Positions 10,438 to 22,604 of a stretch of 64,000 nt of DNA are shown here, piece by piece. Source of the DNA: Papaver somniferum (lineage: Eukaryota; Streptophyta; Magnoliopsida; Ranunculales; Papaveraceae); contig NC_039362.1 in assembly GCF_003573695.1 (NCBI RefSeq), positions 114,493,120 to 114,557,119 of the forward strand. The letters run 5' to 3'. Every line of letters starts with the position of its first letter. Position 1 is the stretch's first letter. The position numbers and the translations under genes were made by a program. Under the pieces are notes generated by a model. That model was not told where the DNA came from and made no database searches. It saw only the letters and a program-made list of their open reading frames with translations.

Positions 10438-11343
10438 AACCACCTTGTTGTCATGGATCCACGGTCGTCTGAGTATCATATGATAATCAGGTTCTTGCTC
10501 AATCACGTGAAATTTGGATTTTTATTGAATAGGTCATACTTTCAGGTCTACATATGCATATCCATATGTATGGCTCTGGCTTCCTTCAAAACCTGTCATC
10601 AAGATGGGATGACGAATAATTTTACTCTGTGGGATCTTGGCCGCTTTGAGAATCTTCATAGGAATAATATTTGTAGAAGTGCATGTATCAACGAGAGCTC
10701 TCCTGAATTCAGAGTCCTTGATAAAAGCAGTCACGTATAAGACTCGATAATGTCCTTCCTCTGCCATCCGGTCTTCTTCTCCGAAGGTGATATTGTCGAT
10801 CGAATGTTCAGACACCACAGATAATTCTTCAACTGCTAGAGACGATGGAGTTAGTTGCACATCAGATGATATTTGGTTGAGTGCAACAAACGTGTTCGTA
10901 CGTTGATCTCTGGAGAAGTGCAGGAGGTCACATAAATTCTCGATCAGGTGTGTAACTTCCTTATCTACCGTCTTCTCGTACATAGTGAAACTGTTGGCTT
11001 GAGGATAATTATCAGTTGAGGAGTTAGCCCTCAGTGCTGGAATTTCAGGAGCAAAGGCGTCGCTCAAATCCGATGTCAACCTCATGAGAAAATTAAGTAT
11101 GTTGTTTATTGTATCTTTCATCAGGTCCATGTTCCTTATGTGGATTTCCTGTATCCGCGCCAACTCGATCAAGGTTATGACTTCTCCATCAACCGTGCCG
11201 TCAGATGGAGTGTTGGAGGGAGGAACATTACCATTTGAAAGATTCCGACCGGAGTTTGGAGTAACTGAATTAGTCCTAAGACCGACCATCTTTGTGAAAA
11301 TTGGGATTGCAACCGATAGTTTAATCTCCCCTGTGGTCGCCAA
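10438..11343 (-). pseudogene. gag N-terminus fused to protease remnant of element B
   Basis: One frame of 269 aa from an ATG at 11343, at the primer site, to 10534, with protease sequence continuing in another frame to the hAT. Residues 1-110 are a gag-like head (NMDLMKDTINNILNFL). The core of gag and the zinc knuckle are missing. Then the linker KTVDKEVTHLIENLCDLLHF and protease DSEFRRALVDTCTSTNIIP. The active site reads D-T-C, not D-T-G. The tail PWIHDNKVVPSTY (about 10438-10470) matches the Tat C-terminal protease motif. The missing gag core is a deletion relative to C and H. Confidence 0.75.
11325..11342 (-). other. Primer-binding site of element B
   Basis: TGGCGACCACAGGGGAGA read on the minus strand, three bases after the LTR end. 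Starts with TGG as needed to pair with a tRNA CCA end. C has the same site with two changes (34991-35008). Tat/Ogre elements are known to use tRNA-Arg sites beginning TGGCGAC; the exact tRNA is inferred. Confidence 0.7.
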
Positions 11344-11345
11344 TC

Positions 11346-12264
11346 TGTTGATGGGAGAAAACGATTTGCTGGTTTTTCAGGAAAGTGGAGAGACGACCGT
11401 ACGGAGGAGACTCTCGACCGAGCAAATTGTCGTTTCAGAGTTAATTCAGTCACAAGAGAGGATGAGTCGATCTGTAGGAGAGAAGCTGAGAAATGTGTGA
11501 GATCAATGATGATCAAGGATTGTGGATGTGTTGTGTATTCTGCGTGAATGAGTTCTGATTGATTGAATTTTGAGAGTGATTGCTCAGACGATGAGAATTA
11601 TTATATGATGAGAATTCTTTGTTCAGGCGAGATTTCTTGTTCTTCAATCATGGATTCAGAGACTTATTTATATTGAAAAGATAGTGGACACATTGATCCT
11701 AGTAAGTGTGACGGTTGCTGGAGTGAAAGAGTGGGAAAGTGGGAAATCGTGTTAAAACCAGTTACTCATCGTGCAGAGACTTGGTTGATTGTCCACCCTA
11801 TACTTTGTTAACTCCTCGAACCGCTTTCACGACTTAGTCACATTCTCGTCGTGGGTGAACACATGTGTCGTAGGCCGCCAGACCAAAACCCTAGTTAATA
11901 TCCCCCATTTAACATGATTGATGTCTCGTGATTGTGGAGTCTGCAAGGCAGACGTGTATTTAATTAGTCAGTTGTTGACTTGATAAGACGATGAGTCTTT
12001 GTGTTGCTGAGTCGAGCATGATTTACGAATGCTCTAGGATTCATAAACATGTCTGTTGAGACAGATGTATAATTGTCGAATGAATGTTAATAGTTAAAGT
12101 GAGCAAATATTGCTCATTTGATGAATCATTGAATATTGATAGTTGAACCAATATTCATAGTCTGAGAAAATATTGCTCATCTGATGAATTAAATATTGAT
12201 AATTGAATCAATATTCCTAGTTTGAGCAAATATTGCTCGTTTGATGAATTATTGGTAGCGGGAC
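11346..12264 (-). repeat. 5' LTR of element B, 3' portion
   Basis: Matches A's LTR in reverse: the clustered TGAGCAAATATTGCTC repeats (about 12100-12250), a TATA box on the minus strand (11664-11671) and the end CATCAACA. At 12260-12264 it meets element C with the duplication GGGAC. Confidence 0.8.
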
Positions 12265-12854
12265 TGTTTTGGGGTAAAAGCTGATTCTACATGAAATTGT
12301 AAACTTGGGTGTGCCGCTGAGAAACAAATCTAAACCCTAAAGAAACGCACTGCACGAGAGTACTTTAGATTCGAGATATCAATATATACCATTATGGCCT
12401 AAACCAAGAAATGGTTGTTCCAGCCTTGCTTCGGTCACAAAATGAAGGAGAAGGGTTGATCTTAGGGAGAGAAGCGAAGAAGGTGTTAAGATCAGAATGG
12501 TTAACTCTGAAGGTGTGGTTGTTTTATGACTTGCATCAGAATGTGGAAATTGATTGCGGAATGTAAGCTATAAGTTCTTGGTGTTTTCTGAATACTTGTG
12601 TTGATAACCGTGAAGTCATAGTTGAACGCACCCTGATCTCATAGGAAGTGGAAGTAGTTGAGTGATGGAGAGGTGGGGGTAGTGTAAGATGTTGAAAACC
12701 ACGTCTCTACTATGAGGGGAAGACTGGTCGGTTTACACCCACTACTTCTCTGTTGTCACTAACTATCCGCCTTTCCTGACACTTTCTCATAATGGGCGTG
12801 TTGCACGCAACACGCTGTAAACCGTCAGACCAATACCCTCATGAACATCCCCCA
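12265..12854 (-). repeat. C 3' LTR, piece 1 (LTR end)
   Basis: Colinear with 35011-35637 of the 5' LTR. About 33 bases holding the TATA box of the 5' copy are missing here at about 12611. Divergence by eye is clearly above 10 percent near the LTR end. Confidence 0.85.
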
Positions 12855-15303
12855 TGAAAAAGCGGGGGTCTAACAACACCACCCAATATTTCGCTTAGCA
12901 ATCTGTATGGACTAACTTTGAAATACTTTGCTAAAGAATCAACTAGACAGTCAGACTCAATATAGATAAAAGTATCTCAAGGAGTTAATATCTCTCTCTT
13001 GATTTGATTTTTACTCAAGCTAAAAACAATAGAGAGTCTCTATCAAATACAAGGATTAACTTGGATGGTACCAAAGACCAATGTCCAAGTGTTAATCAAT
13101 GAAATCAACAAACACACGGTCGGATCTCTAATCGATTAAACTTTAACGCACAACCTGTATTATTTCAATTATAAAGATAAACAATATAATGCGGAAAATG
13201 AAATAACACAGACACCAAAAATTTTGTTAACGAGGAAACCGCAAATGCAGAAAAACCCCGAGACCTAGTCCAGATTGAATACACACTGTATTAAGTCGCT
13301 ACAGACACTAGCCTACTCCAAGCTAACTTCGGACTGGACTATAGTTTAACCCCAATCAGTCTCCCACTAATTCAAGGTACAGTTGTACTCCTACGCCTCT
13401 GATCCCAGCAGGATACTGCGCACTTGATTCCCTTAGATGATCTTACCCACAACCAAGAGTTGTTATAACCCAAATCGCAGACTTGATAATAAACAAATCT
13501 GTCTCACACAGAAAAGTCTATCAAAGGATAAATCTGTCTCCCACAGAAAAACCCTAGGTTTTTGTTCCGCCTTAAGATATGAAATCAAGGTGAGCAGGAA
13601 CCAATTGATAATCCGGTCTTATATTCCCGAAGAACAGCCTAGATTAATCAATCACCTCTCTACAATCCTTCCTGACTACGCAGGCGGTTTGTCGAGGAAT
13701 CACAAACAGTGAGACGGATATGTTTGTGACTTCTTTATCTTTCTTATCGGAGAACTCTCACGATCTCAAGCCAATCAATAGATTGTACTCGTACGATAGA
13801 AGATGCAAGATCAGATCACACAACTACGATAAAAGTAGTATCGGTCTGGATTCACAATCCCAATGAAGTCTTTAGTTTGTTAACCTGGTTTTAGAGAAGG
13901 AAACCAAAGGTTAGAGGATAATCGACTCTAACGAGAGCACTAGTATCACACAGACGTGTGGGGATTAGTTTTGCCCAATGCTAGATGTCTCCTATATATA
14001 GTCTTCAAATCAGGGTTTTGCCTTAGTTACAAAGAAATCCATATTCATCGTTAAATGAAAACCTGATTTAGATTCAAGCTAATATTTCTCAACCGTTAGA
14101 TCGAAAACTTAGCTTGTCACACACACTTGAGATAAACGTTTACTGGGTTTGTGAAAACCATGCCCAAACGTGTACGTATATGTTGGTTCAACATAGTAAC
14201 CCAAAAGGTTAACCATATGAGTATTTCATATTAACCTTGTTCTTCTTCACCATAACTAGTTCAATTGACTCAAATGAATTAGTTAGAGAGTTGTTCAATT
14301 GCTATGAGATCTTATGTAACTACACAAGACACAATTGAAACAAAGATGATTCGATTCGATTGAATCGGCTCATGAACTTTATATCCAGAGTTTGCATAAA
14401 GCATTCCTTAGTAATTTAAGATTCATGTTCAGAGCACATCTTTAGATCATAACCCACTCAAGTACGCAAGCAAGTTCGCGGACTTAAGGCAACCGGCAGA
14501 GTTTTCCAAACTCAGTAGAAAATCTCGGCAAGGAGACTTCCGCCAGTTCGCGGACTAGGTTCGCGGACTGAGTTCGCGGACTAAACACGCAAACGAGTTT
14601 TTGGAAATCCCAGCAGAAATTCTCGGCAAGAGAACTTCCGTCAGTTCGCGGACTTGGCAAAGCCAATTCCTCCGGTTTCTCTCAATCAACAAAGTTCGCA
14701 AATTTCGGATTAAGGAATAGGACTTATGCACATATGTGTTACCACACAATTCTTATATCCATCATTGGTTATATTGACCTAAACTCTCATTCCAACCATT
14801 GAAACATTCTTATAGGACGTTATATAGTTGTTACACTATTTCTCGTCAAAGCGATTTTCAAAGTGATTGAAACAATATGACTTTCGTCATTAGGTGAAGA
14901 TAAACCCGATCAAAGCGAAACGCTTTACCAGCACATGATTTCGAGATATAGATAGGCGAGATATACTCGGCTCGAAATATCCAATGTGTATGATCCAGTC
15001 TATATAGCATACGACTTCTGTCTCATAAGAAGTAGGAGATAGAAGAGATAGACTTTTGAGTGATAGATAAGTTCAAGTATCCACATACCTTTTTGTTGAT
15101 GAAGTTCCACGGTTCCTTGAGTAGATCTTCGTTGTTATATGATGAATCGCCATGAAGTCCTTGAGCTCAACTACACTTTTCTATCCTAGTCCGAGACTTA
15201 GCTATATAGGCTAGAAATCAAGACTCATAGTTTTGATCACTAACATTGACAAACATGCTTGATATAGCAACGCATGCGAGGTCGGCCGAGCTATGCTCTA
15301 ACA
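12855..15303 (-). repeat. 3' LTR of D (2,449 bp)
   Basis: Begins TGTTAGAGCATAGCTCGG (minus strand at 15303) after the purine tract GGGGGAGAT and ends CCCCGCTTTTTCA at 12855. Matches the E 5' LTR (41665-44121) over its length. TATATATAGG on the minus strand at 13991-14000 is a likely TATA box. A 91-aa frame at 13437-13712 in this LTR has no domain and is taken as chance. Confidence 0.88.
14470..14660. repeat. Cluster of TTCGCGGACT motifs in the D LTR
   Basis: AGTTCGCGGACT or close variants occur six times (near 14474, 14553, 14564, 14572, 14643 and in degenerate form between), in an otherwise AT-rich LTR. The E LTR has the same motif inverted as AGTCCGCGAAC (about 42415-42510 and 59780-59880). 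A CpG-rich repeated short motif may be a transcription factor site; that is inference. Confidence 0.65.
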
Positions 15304-16915
15304 ATCTCCCCCTTTGTCAATTTTAGTGACAAAACTATTAATACATATGGAATACAAAAAAGATAAACTTTAGTGGCTCCTATTCCGTAGTCTAATCTTC
15401 AACGTTCCCTGAAATCTTCATCCTTCCAAGTACTCCAATGATCCCAAAGGTTGTAAGTTTAGCATCACCGTTGTTGAAGATCCGTAGCTATAACAATGAG
15501 AGAAATCGAGATTCTCGATCATCATTATACAGTGACATAATATTATTATGTAACATCAAAGTCCAATTGTATCACGACTTTAACAATAATACTACGGTGA
15601 TATGTATCACTCCCCCTTAGTCAATACTCCATCTCACATGAAACCACTCCCCCTTACACAATGATCCAAAAACCATATGTATATGTAGTAGAACTACACA
15701 TTAGTTCTCCCCCTTTTTGTCAATAAAATTGGCAAAGGTACAAGAACGAGATCCTAATGAAATTTCCGAGAAGAGACGTTTCATAGACTAAAAGAAAAAA
15801 TACATACCAAATTAATTTAGATGCAATCATAAAGCCGAAGCTGAATGCATTCATCAAGGAGTTTTAAGATACAAGATAACCCTTATAAAATTCCACGAGC
15901 CGCACACCCCACAAGATATTACCATTAAGCACAAGTTCAAAAGAACTCTCCCCCATTTGATGTCATTCCCGAGATAACAACAAGAGCGACCTTAATTTCG
16001 AAAGAAAAGAAGGATTTTTAATTGGACACCAAAAACCATAGGAATGATTTTCTATATCCAAAACTCAATCAAATTAATCACAAGTAAACCCATGATTAAT
16101 TAATTGAAATACACAACTAAATCAAACCACAAAAGTGATCAATTTAATTGAAAGTGCTCAACATAAGTAAACTTACGGAGCTACGACTAAGGTAATCATA
16201 CGGAGATGACTAACTTAATCGTTCACATACTCAACATAAGGAAAACCTTATGGAATATACGACTACATTAACCAATAGAACATGATAAGTATAGCCGTTC
16301 ATATACTCAACACAAGGATTTGTGGAATATATGAAAACTCAACTAGACTAATTACAAGAGAACCATAATTAATCTAATTGGAATGCAAAAAACCAAACTG
16401 ATCACGAAAGTAATCAATTTAATTGTCAAAAGATTTGCTCAACAAAAGAAGACTTTCAGAGCAAATAACTAAATAACCAACCAAGATGATTAATTTAGTT
16501 CATAATGCTCAACCATCTTATGGAACAAGCAACCATCCAATAAGAAAAATCGACTTAGTTGTATCGTGCTCAACATAGGACACACAATGGATCCTTCACG
16601 GTAATACAAAAAGAATGGATCAATGAAGATCAATATCGTGGATAACATACAAGGATATATTCTATTTTATATCATAACGACATAATAGACTTTATCCTTG
16701 TCATACAAAAGATTTTATCCTATTTTCCATCAAATACATGATTGCATAGGCATAACTTTTGTATTTGTCAAAAGTTCATTCGTCCTTTCATCAATACGAA
16801 TACCAATTCATGAACGACTTTACTTTTGACAACATATGGGACCTTCAAGTTCACGAACGCAAACAATACATATCCCATAATCAAATTTCAATATCACAAA
16901 ATCATATACCAATTC
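15304..16915 (-). other. 3' untranslated tail of D
   Basis: Non-coding region between lost pol and 3' LTR, homologous to 57780-59127 in E. Ends at the polypurine tract TTGACAAAGGGGGAGAT. Contains several CTCCCCC-type tracts (minus: GGGGGAG) at about 15610, 15645, 15705 and 15950, similar to the true tract. No long frames. Confidence 0.75.
16140..16610. repeat. Degenerate tandem array in the copia tail
   Basis: Units of about 65-80 bases start with GCTCAACATAAG, followed by CTTACGGA- or CTTATGGA-type half-palindrome and an AATTGATTAATTT-like spacer. Copies near 16158, 16224, 16303, 16439, 16508 and 16569. The corresponding array in E is at 58010-58335. Confidence 0.6.
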
Positions 16916-17592
16916 ATGAACGACTTCCGTCAGTTCGCGTACTGAGTTCGCGGACTTGGCAAAGCCAATTCCTCCATTTCTCTCAATCAACAAAGTTCGC
17001 AAACTTCGGATTAAGGAATAGGACTTATGCAAATATGTGTTACCATACAATGCTTATATCCATCATTGGTTATATTGACCTAAACTCTCATTCCAACCAT
17101 TGAAACATTCTAATAGGACGTTATATAGTTGTTACACTATTTCTCGTCAAAGCGATTGAAACAATATGACTTTCGTTATTAGGTGAAGATAAACCCGATC
17201 AAAGCGAAACGCTTTACCAGCACATGATTTCGAGATATATATAGGCGAGATATACTCGGCTCGAAATATCAAATGTGTATGATCCAGTCTATATAGCATA
17301 CGACTTTTGTCTCATAAGAAGTAGGAGATAGAAGAGATAGACTTTTGAGTGATAGATAAGTTCAAGTCTCCATATACCTTTTTGTTGATGAAGTTCCACG
17401 GTTCCTTGAGTAGATCTTCGTCGTTGCATGATGAATCGCCATGAAGTCCTTGAGTTCAACTACACTTTTCTATCCTAGTACGAGACTTAGCTTTGTAGAC
17501 TAGAAATCAAGACTCATAGTTTTGATCACTAACATTGACAAACATGCTTGATATAGCAACGCATGCGAGGTCGACCGAGCTATGCTCTAACA
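16916..17592 (-). repeat. 5' LTR remnant of D
   Basis: First 677 bases of the LTR, nearly identical to 14632-15303. The join to the tail falls in a repeated 18-mer, CCAATTCATGAACGACTT (16803-16820 and 16909-16926), which suggests deletion through short homology. Confidence 0.8.
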
Positions 17593-19345
17593 CCCCAGTT
17601 TGTGACATGCTTGATGTCTCGAGTATTTTCGTGGAAAATATGTAGCAGATTGGTGAGTGGGTCTTATTTGCAAGACCTAGTTATTTTGACCAATCACGTG
17701 CATGGAAGTCATATGTTACAAGTCAAGTCATGAGGCTTGCTGCAAGAAACGTAATGCTTCCTAGGTCAAATAATTAAACCATTTGTGAAATCGATATATA
17801 TATAAAACATCGTTTGTAACCGATGCGTATAAAGCATCGCTTTTAAGTAAGCAGCTCAAAATAATCGATGCTCATAAAGCATCGTTGTATAAAGCTTTTT
17901 TAAATTAGTCATGGAGCTTAATGTCTTAAAGGGAGCATGACCGGACATCTTCATGAAGATGCCAGGAGCTATTCGTGCACGCCAAAGGTGAGCTGATCGG
18001 TCCTTATAGGAGAGTGATGGTTGGTAGCCATTTTGACATCCTATTGGTCGACCCAAGTTAGATCTAGACCGATTAAATTGGCTAGAAAAATTGAGTGGCT
18101 GAGATGATTTGTAGCAGTTATTGGATGTCGTTGAATTCATTTAAGACCCTCGTAGGCAGCGCGACTAGCCACCTTTGGGCATCCGTTCAAGAGACGTACG
18201 GGTATGCCGCAACTTGGCTGATCGGTCCTTATGGAAGACGGATGGTCGGTGATCACGGCGACATCTTATTGGTCACCTAAAATTATATCTAGGCCGGTCG
18301 ATTCGGCTAGCGAAGTTGGATGGGATAATCGTTTTGCGACCATAATGTGTTGTCGCTGGCCGTAATAAGGATGTTATGGCCGTGTGGCTAACCTATTTTG
18401 ACCTAACGGTTTTAAGGGTTAGCTGCGGGCTGGGAGCAGTTCGATCGGCCAGGTCTATAGCCGGGTCGCTGATGAGCACATCCGTACCTTTCCCGTTGAT
18501 TAGAATTGAATCTAGGCCGGTCAATGCGGTCGGCGAAGTTGGACGGCCACGATTGATTTAAGACCGCCATATGTGGTCTTAATTCCTTTGAGCCTTTTTT
18601 CATCCGCGCGCCTGGCTTACTTTTGGCTTGCGGTTAGGGTTGTTTCCGGCATGCTATAAGGATTCTGATTGGTTAGAATAACAGTGGGCCCGCCAGTGAG
18701 TATCATGGAGCTTGTCTGGCCGCGCTGGGAGGAAGCCAGGCTCGTTGAATTGGCTGGCCAAAACGTACGGTCGTGATCGTTTTGAGACTGACATGGGCAG
18801 CCTATGTTCAATTCCTTAAGGAATTAGGCGTATCGACCGACCAACTTCCACTTTTAATCAAAAGTGTATGCAGCGCATTTAAAGCGATCTGATTGGTTGA
18901 TGAGAAGAGGGGCCAGCAGGCAGTAACATGGGGCGTGGAAGGTCGGCCACGGGTAGCGCCTGTTAAGGAAAACTGGACGACCAGGTGATGTGGTCGCACC
19001 TCCTTTTGCTGCTGCCTTTATTCGCCGCAGTTTCTCTTTGTTTCTTGTTTTCCACTTTTGGCAGGAATTTGCTCCTACTAGTTTATGGCGGATCAATTTC
19101 CTAGCTTGCCTAGGTTTAGTTTCTACCAATGGGGTTCGAGATATTGCGCAGTCCGCAAAAGACCTAATTTTTGTAAATTAATAAAATTAGGTTAGAAAGA
19201 TTGAATTTTGTGAGATGAAAAAATCAATCAACTTTGGTGAATTTTGCGCATTGATACAAAAATCACTAATTTTGTCTCAGAGGGAAGCATAACGCGTGCT
19301 TCTGATTGAGTACTTCTGTGCACATATTAATCCTGACACTTCGGG
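17593..19345 (-). repeat. C 3' LTR, piece 2
   Basis: Resumes at TTTGTGACATGCTTGATG after D and is colinear with 35634-37389 of the 5' LTR. Contains about 222-bp subrepeats, each with a GGCTAGCGAAGTTGGACGG-type core (about 18075, 18305, 18530 and 18750). Ends at TCGGG where G is inserted. Confidence 0.85.
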
Positions 19346-19717
19346 TGTAAGGACCCTCAAACTCGTCAACGCAATTAGACCAGTCAAGAGATGACTAAAC
19401 CGCTAGTGACTCGATTAATTAGAGACGATGTTAATTAGTAGAAATTAATCTAAAAACGATTTAGATACAAAACTAGTACCACTAGATAGATCTCGAAAAG
19501 TTATGCGGAACGGACTACTCGAACGTGTTATTCGGATACCGGACGAAGAAGATATCATCGAAATCGTATGAAGGGCAAAATAGTCATTTTTTCGAATTAG
19601 CCGACTCGGCTGACCTTATCCATTTGCGAGGTGTCCCATTAACCAACTCTGGTCTTATCTACCCAACCGAGTGGATAAACTCGTATCCCTCCTAGTCTTC
19701 TCTCTTATTCTTTCTTT

Positions 19718-20985
19718 TTCTTATTATTTTTTATTTTTGACTTAAAGGGAAAATTTTATAAAAAGGTATCACTGTGTCATCATAAGAGTGACACAAGATA
19801 GCAGAAGTTACAAAGTAGTATGCATTATTGCATTCCAATTACATAAGAGCGAGGATAAAGTAAAACCTGTGAATAAATCAGATTTTAAACCCCAATTGAA
19901 CATAAGACATTTGACATCTGTAATTAGCTGATCCAAATCCTTGTTCGAATTGTTGTGAATTCTTGCGTTTCTTTCATTCCAGACACACCACCAAATGGAA
20001 AAGGGAAGAATACTCCAAATTTTCTTCTTCCTGTTTTTTGAACTTCTCCTGGACTTGTCATCCAATTCCCATAAATTAGTTCTAACATTCTTTGTTAACA
20101 CCCAATTGATTCCAAAGCTATCAAGGAAATAAGACCATATATGAAAAACCAGTTTGCAATGTAAAAAAAGATGTTCATTCGTCTCTATTCCATCTCCACA
20201 TAACACACAATGGGATCTTGTACCATTCCTGCACTATATAAATAATCAAAAGTTGGAGCTCCACTAAAGCACAACGTCCATACCAGGAAAGACAACTTTA
20301 GTGCTACTTTGGAGTTCCACAACTGCTTGTCAGGGAAAGCTAACAATCCTCCAGTTTCCAGAGCCGAATAAGCATTGGCTACAGAAAAATCATCCCCATA
20401 ACGCCACTTTCTAGAATCTTCAGTTGATAGACTTGAAGGATCACCAATAATCTGTAAAAGATTTGCCACCTCCAACATCTCCTGCTCAGTTAGATGTCTA
20501 GAAAAATTTAAAATCCATGCTCCCGCATTGGATATCAAATCACTTACCATGGCCTTTTTCCAGTCTAGCAAGATGATACAAGCCCGGAAAGAGCTGTTTA
20601 AGAGGAAATTCACCTGTCCACACATCCTCCCAGAAATACATACATAAACCAGAACCAATTGTCAAAATAGTGCCAGATTTAACAAACTCTCTTGATTTCA
20701 GAATGCCATACCACACACTATGACACACTGAATTCTTTGTCAAAGAAGGCATAAAAGCTTCAGCAGATCCACCAAATTTTTGATTGATAATCCTTCTCCA
20801 CAAAGCATATTTTTCAGCTTCATATCTCCAAATCCATTTTGCATGAAGGGCTTTATTCACCAACTGCAGCTTTTTAATACCAATTCCCCCTCTACATTTA
20901 GGTAAAGTAGCTCTAGACCATGACACCCAACTTCTCTTCTTAGTTGAATTGCTTGAACCCCAAAGAAAATTTCTCATAATTTTCT
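19718..20985 (-). mobile_element. 5'-truncated L1-type LINE inside G
   Basis: Minus-strand LINE tail: zinc-binding RT C-terminal domain, short 3' UTR and an A-rich end (T-rich on the + strand, about 19700-19745). Upstream boundary at about 20985. Possible target duplication CTTTCTTTTTC near 19705 and ATTTCTTTTTC near 20990, imperfect. The upstream part was copied again at 22605-22820 by the tandem duplication. Confidence 0.75.
19808..20977 (-). pseudogene. LINE ORF2 C-terminal fragment (zf-RVT region)
   Basis: Read in three overlapping frames. The first (20977-20540) starts MRNFLWGSSNSTKKRSWVSW and has CRGGIGIKKLQLVNKALHAK, standard for the region just after LINE reverse transcriptase. The second (to 20185) has KWRYGDDFSVANAYSAL and VALKLSFLVWTL. 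The third (20206-19808) holds CGDGIETNEHLFLHCKLVFH, a C-x-H-C-type zinc-binding motif, and WCVWNERNARIHNN before the stop. The family normally continues from endonuclease and reverse transcriptase, both absent by 5' truncation. Frameshifts make it a pseudogene. Confidence 0.85.
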
Positions 20986-22604
20986 CTATTTCTTTTTCAT
21001 CTTCGTTTTTCTTTTGTTCTTCTCCGAGCGATTCAGAGAGTTTGTGAGAGATCGATTGAGAGAAGTGTTTGATGAAACGATTAGACGATAGATGTGTTGT
21101 TTTGGTGGTGAATCGTGAAGGAGGAGAGTTAGGGGATTGATATAGTTCTGCTCGAGGTGATGAAACAGAGAAGTAGAATTAGGGTTTTTGTTAACCGTTT
21201 GGAATCCGATTCGAGAAAGGGTTAAGAGGAGTTAGATGGAATTATAAGATGGGCATGTCTGATTGAAGATTTTGATTGTTGAATTATCAATTGGAGATTG
21301 TTCTGATGAAGAATCACTAAACCAGTTAATTTAGGGTTTCTTTAATTTGGGGTTTCTGTTTTGATTGATTTCTTTGTGAAATTGAATTTGGTTTGGTAGT
21401 CTATTTCTTGGGTTTGTTGTTAATTAGGGTAGAAAGTATTGTATCAGGTTTAATTTTGGGTTCTTTAGGAATTTGAGTTATGGGTTAGGGTTTCTGAGGA
21501 AACCAGTGTTGGTGTTGAAGATTATTGAGTATGGTTGAGATACAGGGGATATGAAGCTACAAGTATAATGAAGTAGTGGATTGGCAGTGTAACTGTATTG
21601 AAGATTTAGGCTATGGAATAAACTGGAGATGAGTTTGTCTGTGTATTCGTGAGTGTAGGTGTTTCTGTTGCTGCTTAGGTGCTTGAGTTGAAGATTAGAT
21701 GAGTAAATATCTTTTATATGATGAAGCTGGTGTTAACTGAATCTGGTGATGGTTCTAGTGTTCTAATTATAAGATTAGTGGTGATGCAACTGAATGAGTG
21801 TTACTTGAGATGGAGTGCGGAAGGTCTAGCTATGAGAATGATTACAGGTGCAAGGGAAGTGAAATTGCATAATTGAAATGGAAGTGAATGGTTTTGTGCT
21901 ACTGAAATCACAGGGAAGGTCTCTAGAGGAATATAATTGGTGGTGATAACTTTATAGGGTGAATGGAGCTGTAATGGGTGTTGCACGGTGTTGGAGTTGT
22001 AACTGTAGTATGAAGTAACAATAGCAGTGGTGGGGGAGATGGTGGAACTGAACTAAAAAGGGATTGATGTTGAACTGGTTATAAAGAAGATGAGGATTGT
22101 TTAGTTTGTACGTGAAATCGAGAAGTTATAGTGGGAGGTTACCTTGAGTACAATGGAGATCAGTGATGAAGACATAGGTTATAGTCACTGTGGTGGTGTT
22201 TGGTGAAGCTGATAGACTTTGTATAAGGGGAACTGGTGTTACATGATTGTTGAAATGTTGTTATAGAAGGGATGAGTATTGCAGGTGATGATGGAGTTGG
22301 CTGTGTATTGAGTTTGCAAGTGTTGTGTATAGGAATTAGAGTTAGAGATGGAAATACAGTGATTGAATTGAATCAACGAAGAGATGTTTTAACTGTGTGT
22401 TTTTGTAAGTAGATTTAAGAATGCATTTTGGTTTATGTCTTAGCAGGTTTGTGTTGCACAATGATTGTGCATTTGTGTTCTTGGCTTGAGCAATGGCTCT
22501 GGCTTGTGCTAAGGCTTTGGCCTTGTGTTGTAGGCCTATTAGTCAGCCAAGTCAGCTCAGCCGACTTAGAGTATCTGAGTGATCAGACTTGATCAGCCAA
22601 GTCA
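20766..22604. repeat. 1,839-bp tandem duplication, copy 1
   Basis: Starts GATCCACCAAATTTTTGATT inside the LINE fragment and runs through about 1.6 kb of G LTR. The next copy starts at 22605 with a constant offset of 1,839. Copy 1 ends differently from copy 2: it lacks about 12 bases (TGAGCTAACTCA) and joins through TCAGCCAAGTCAG, which also occurs just upstream. Confidence 0.95.

Larger units (their letters stand above)
12855..17592 (-). mobile_element. Element D: internally deleted Ty1/copia element
   Basis: Starts TGAAAAAGCGGGGGTC and ends GCTCTAACA (+ strand view), flanked by CCCCA at 12850-12854 and 17593-17597, with C LTR sequence resuming on both sides. Reading on the minus strand: first about 677 bases of the 5' LTR (17592-16916), a jump into the 3' untranslated tail (16915-15304), then a full 3' LTR (15303-12855). 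All of gag and pol are deleted. Same family as element E. Confidence 0.88.

Noticed and set aside
18095..19181. Many 60-90 aa frames on both strands
   Set aside because: They fall in the C LTR and recur in degraded form in the other LTR (36225-36598); no protein features.
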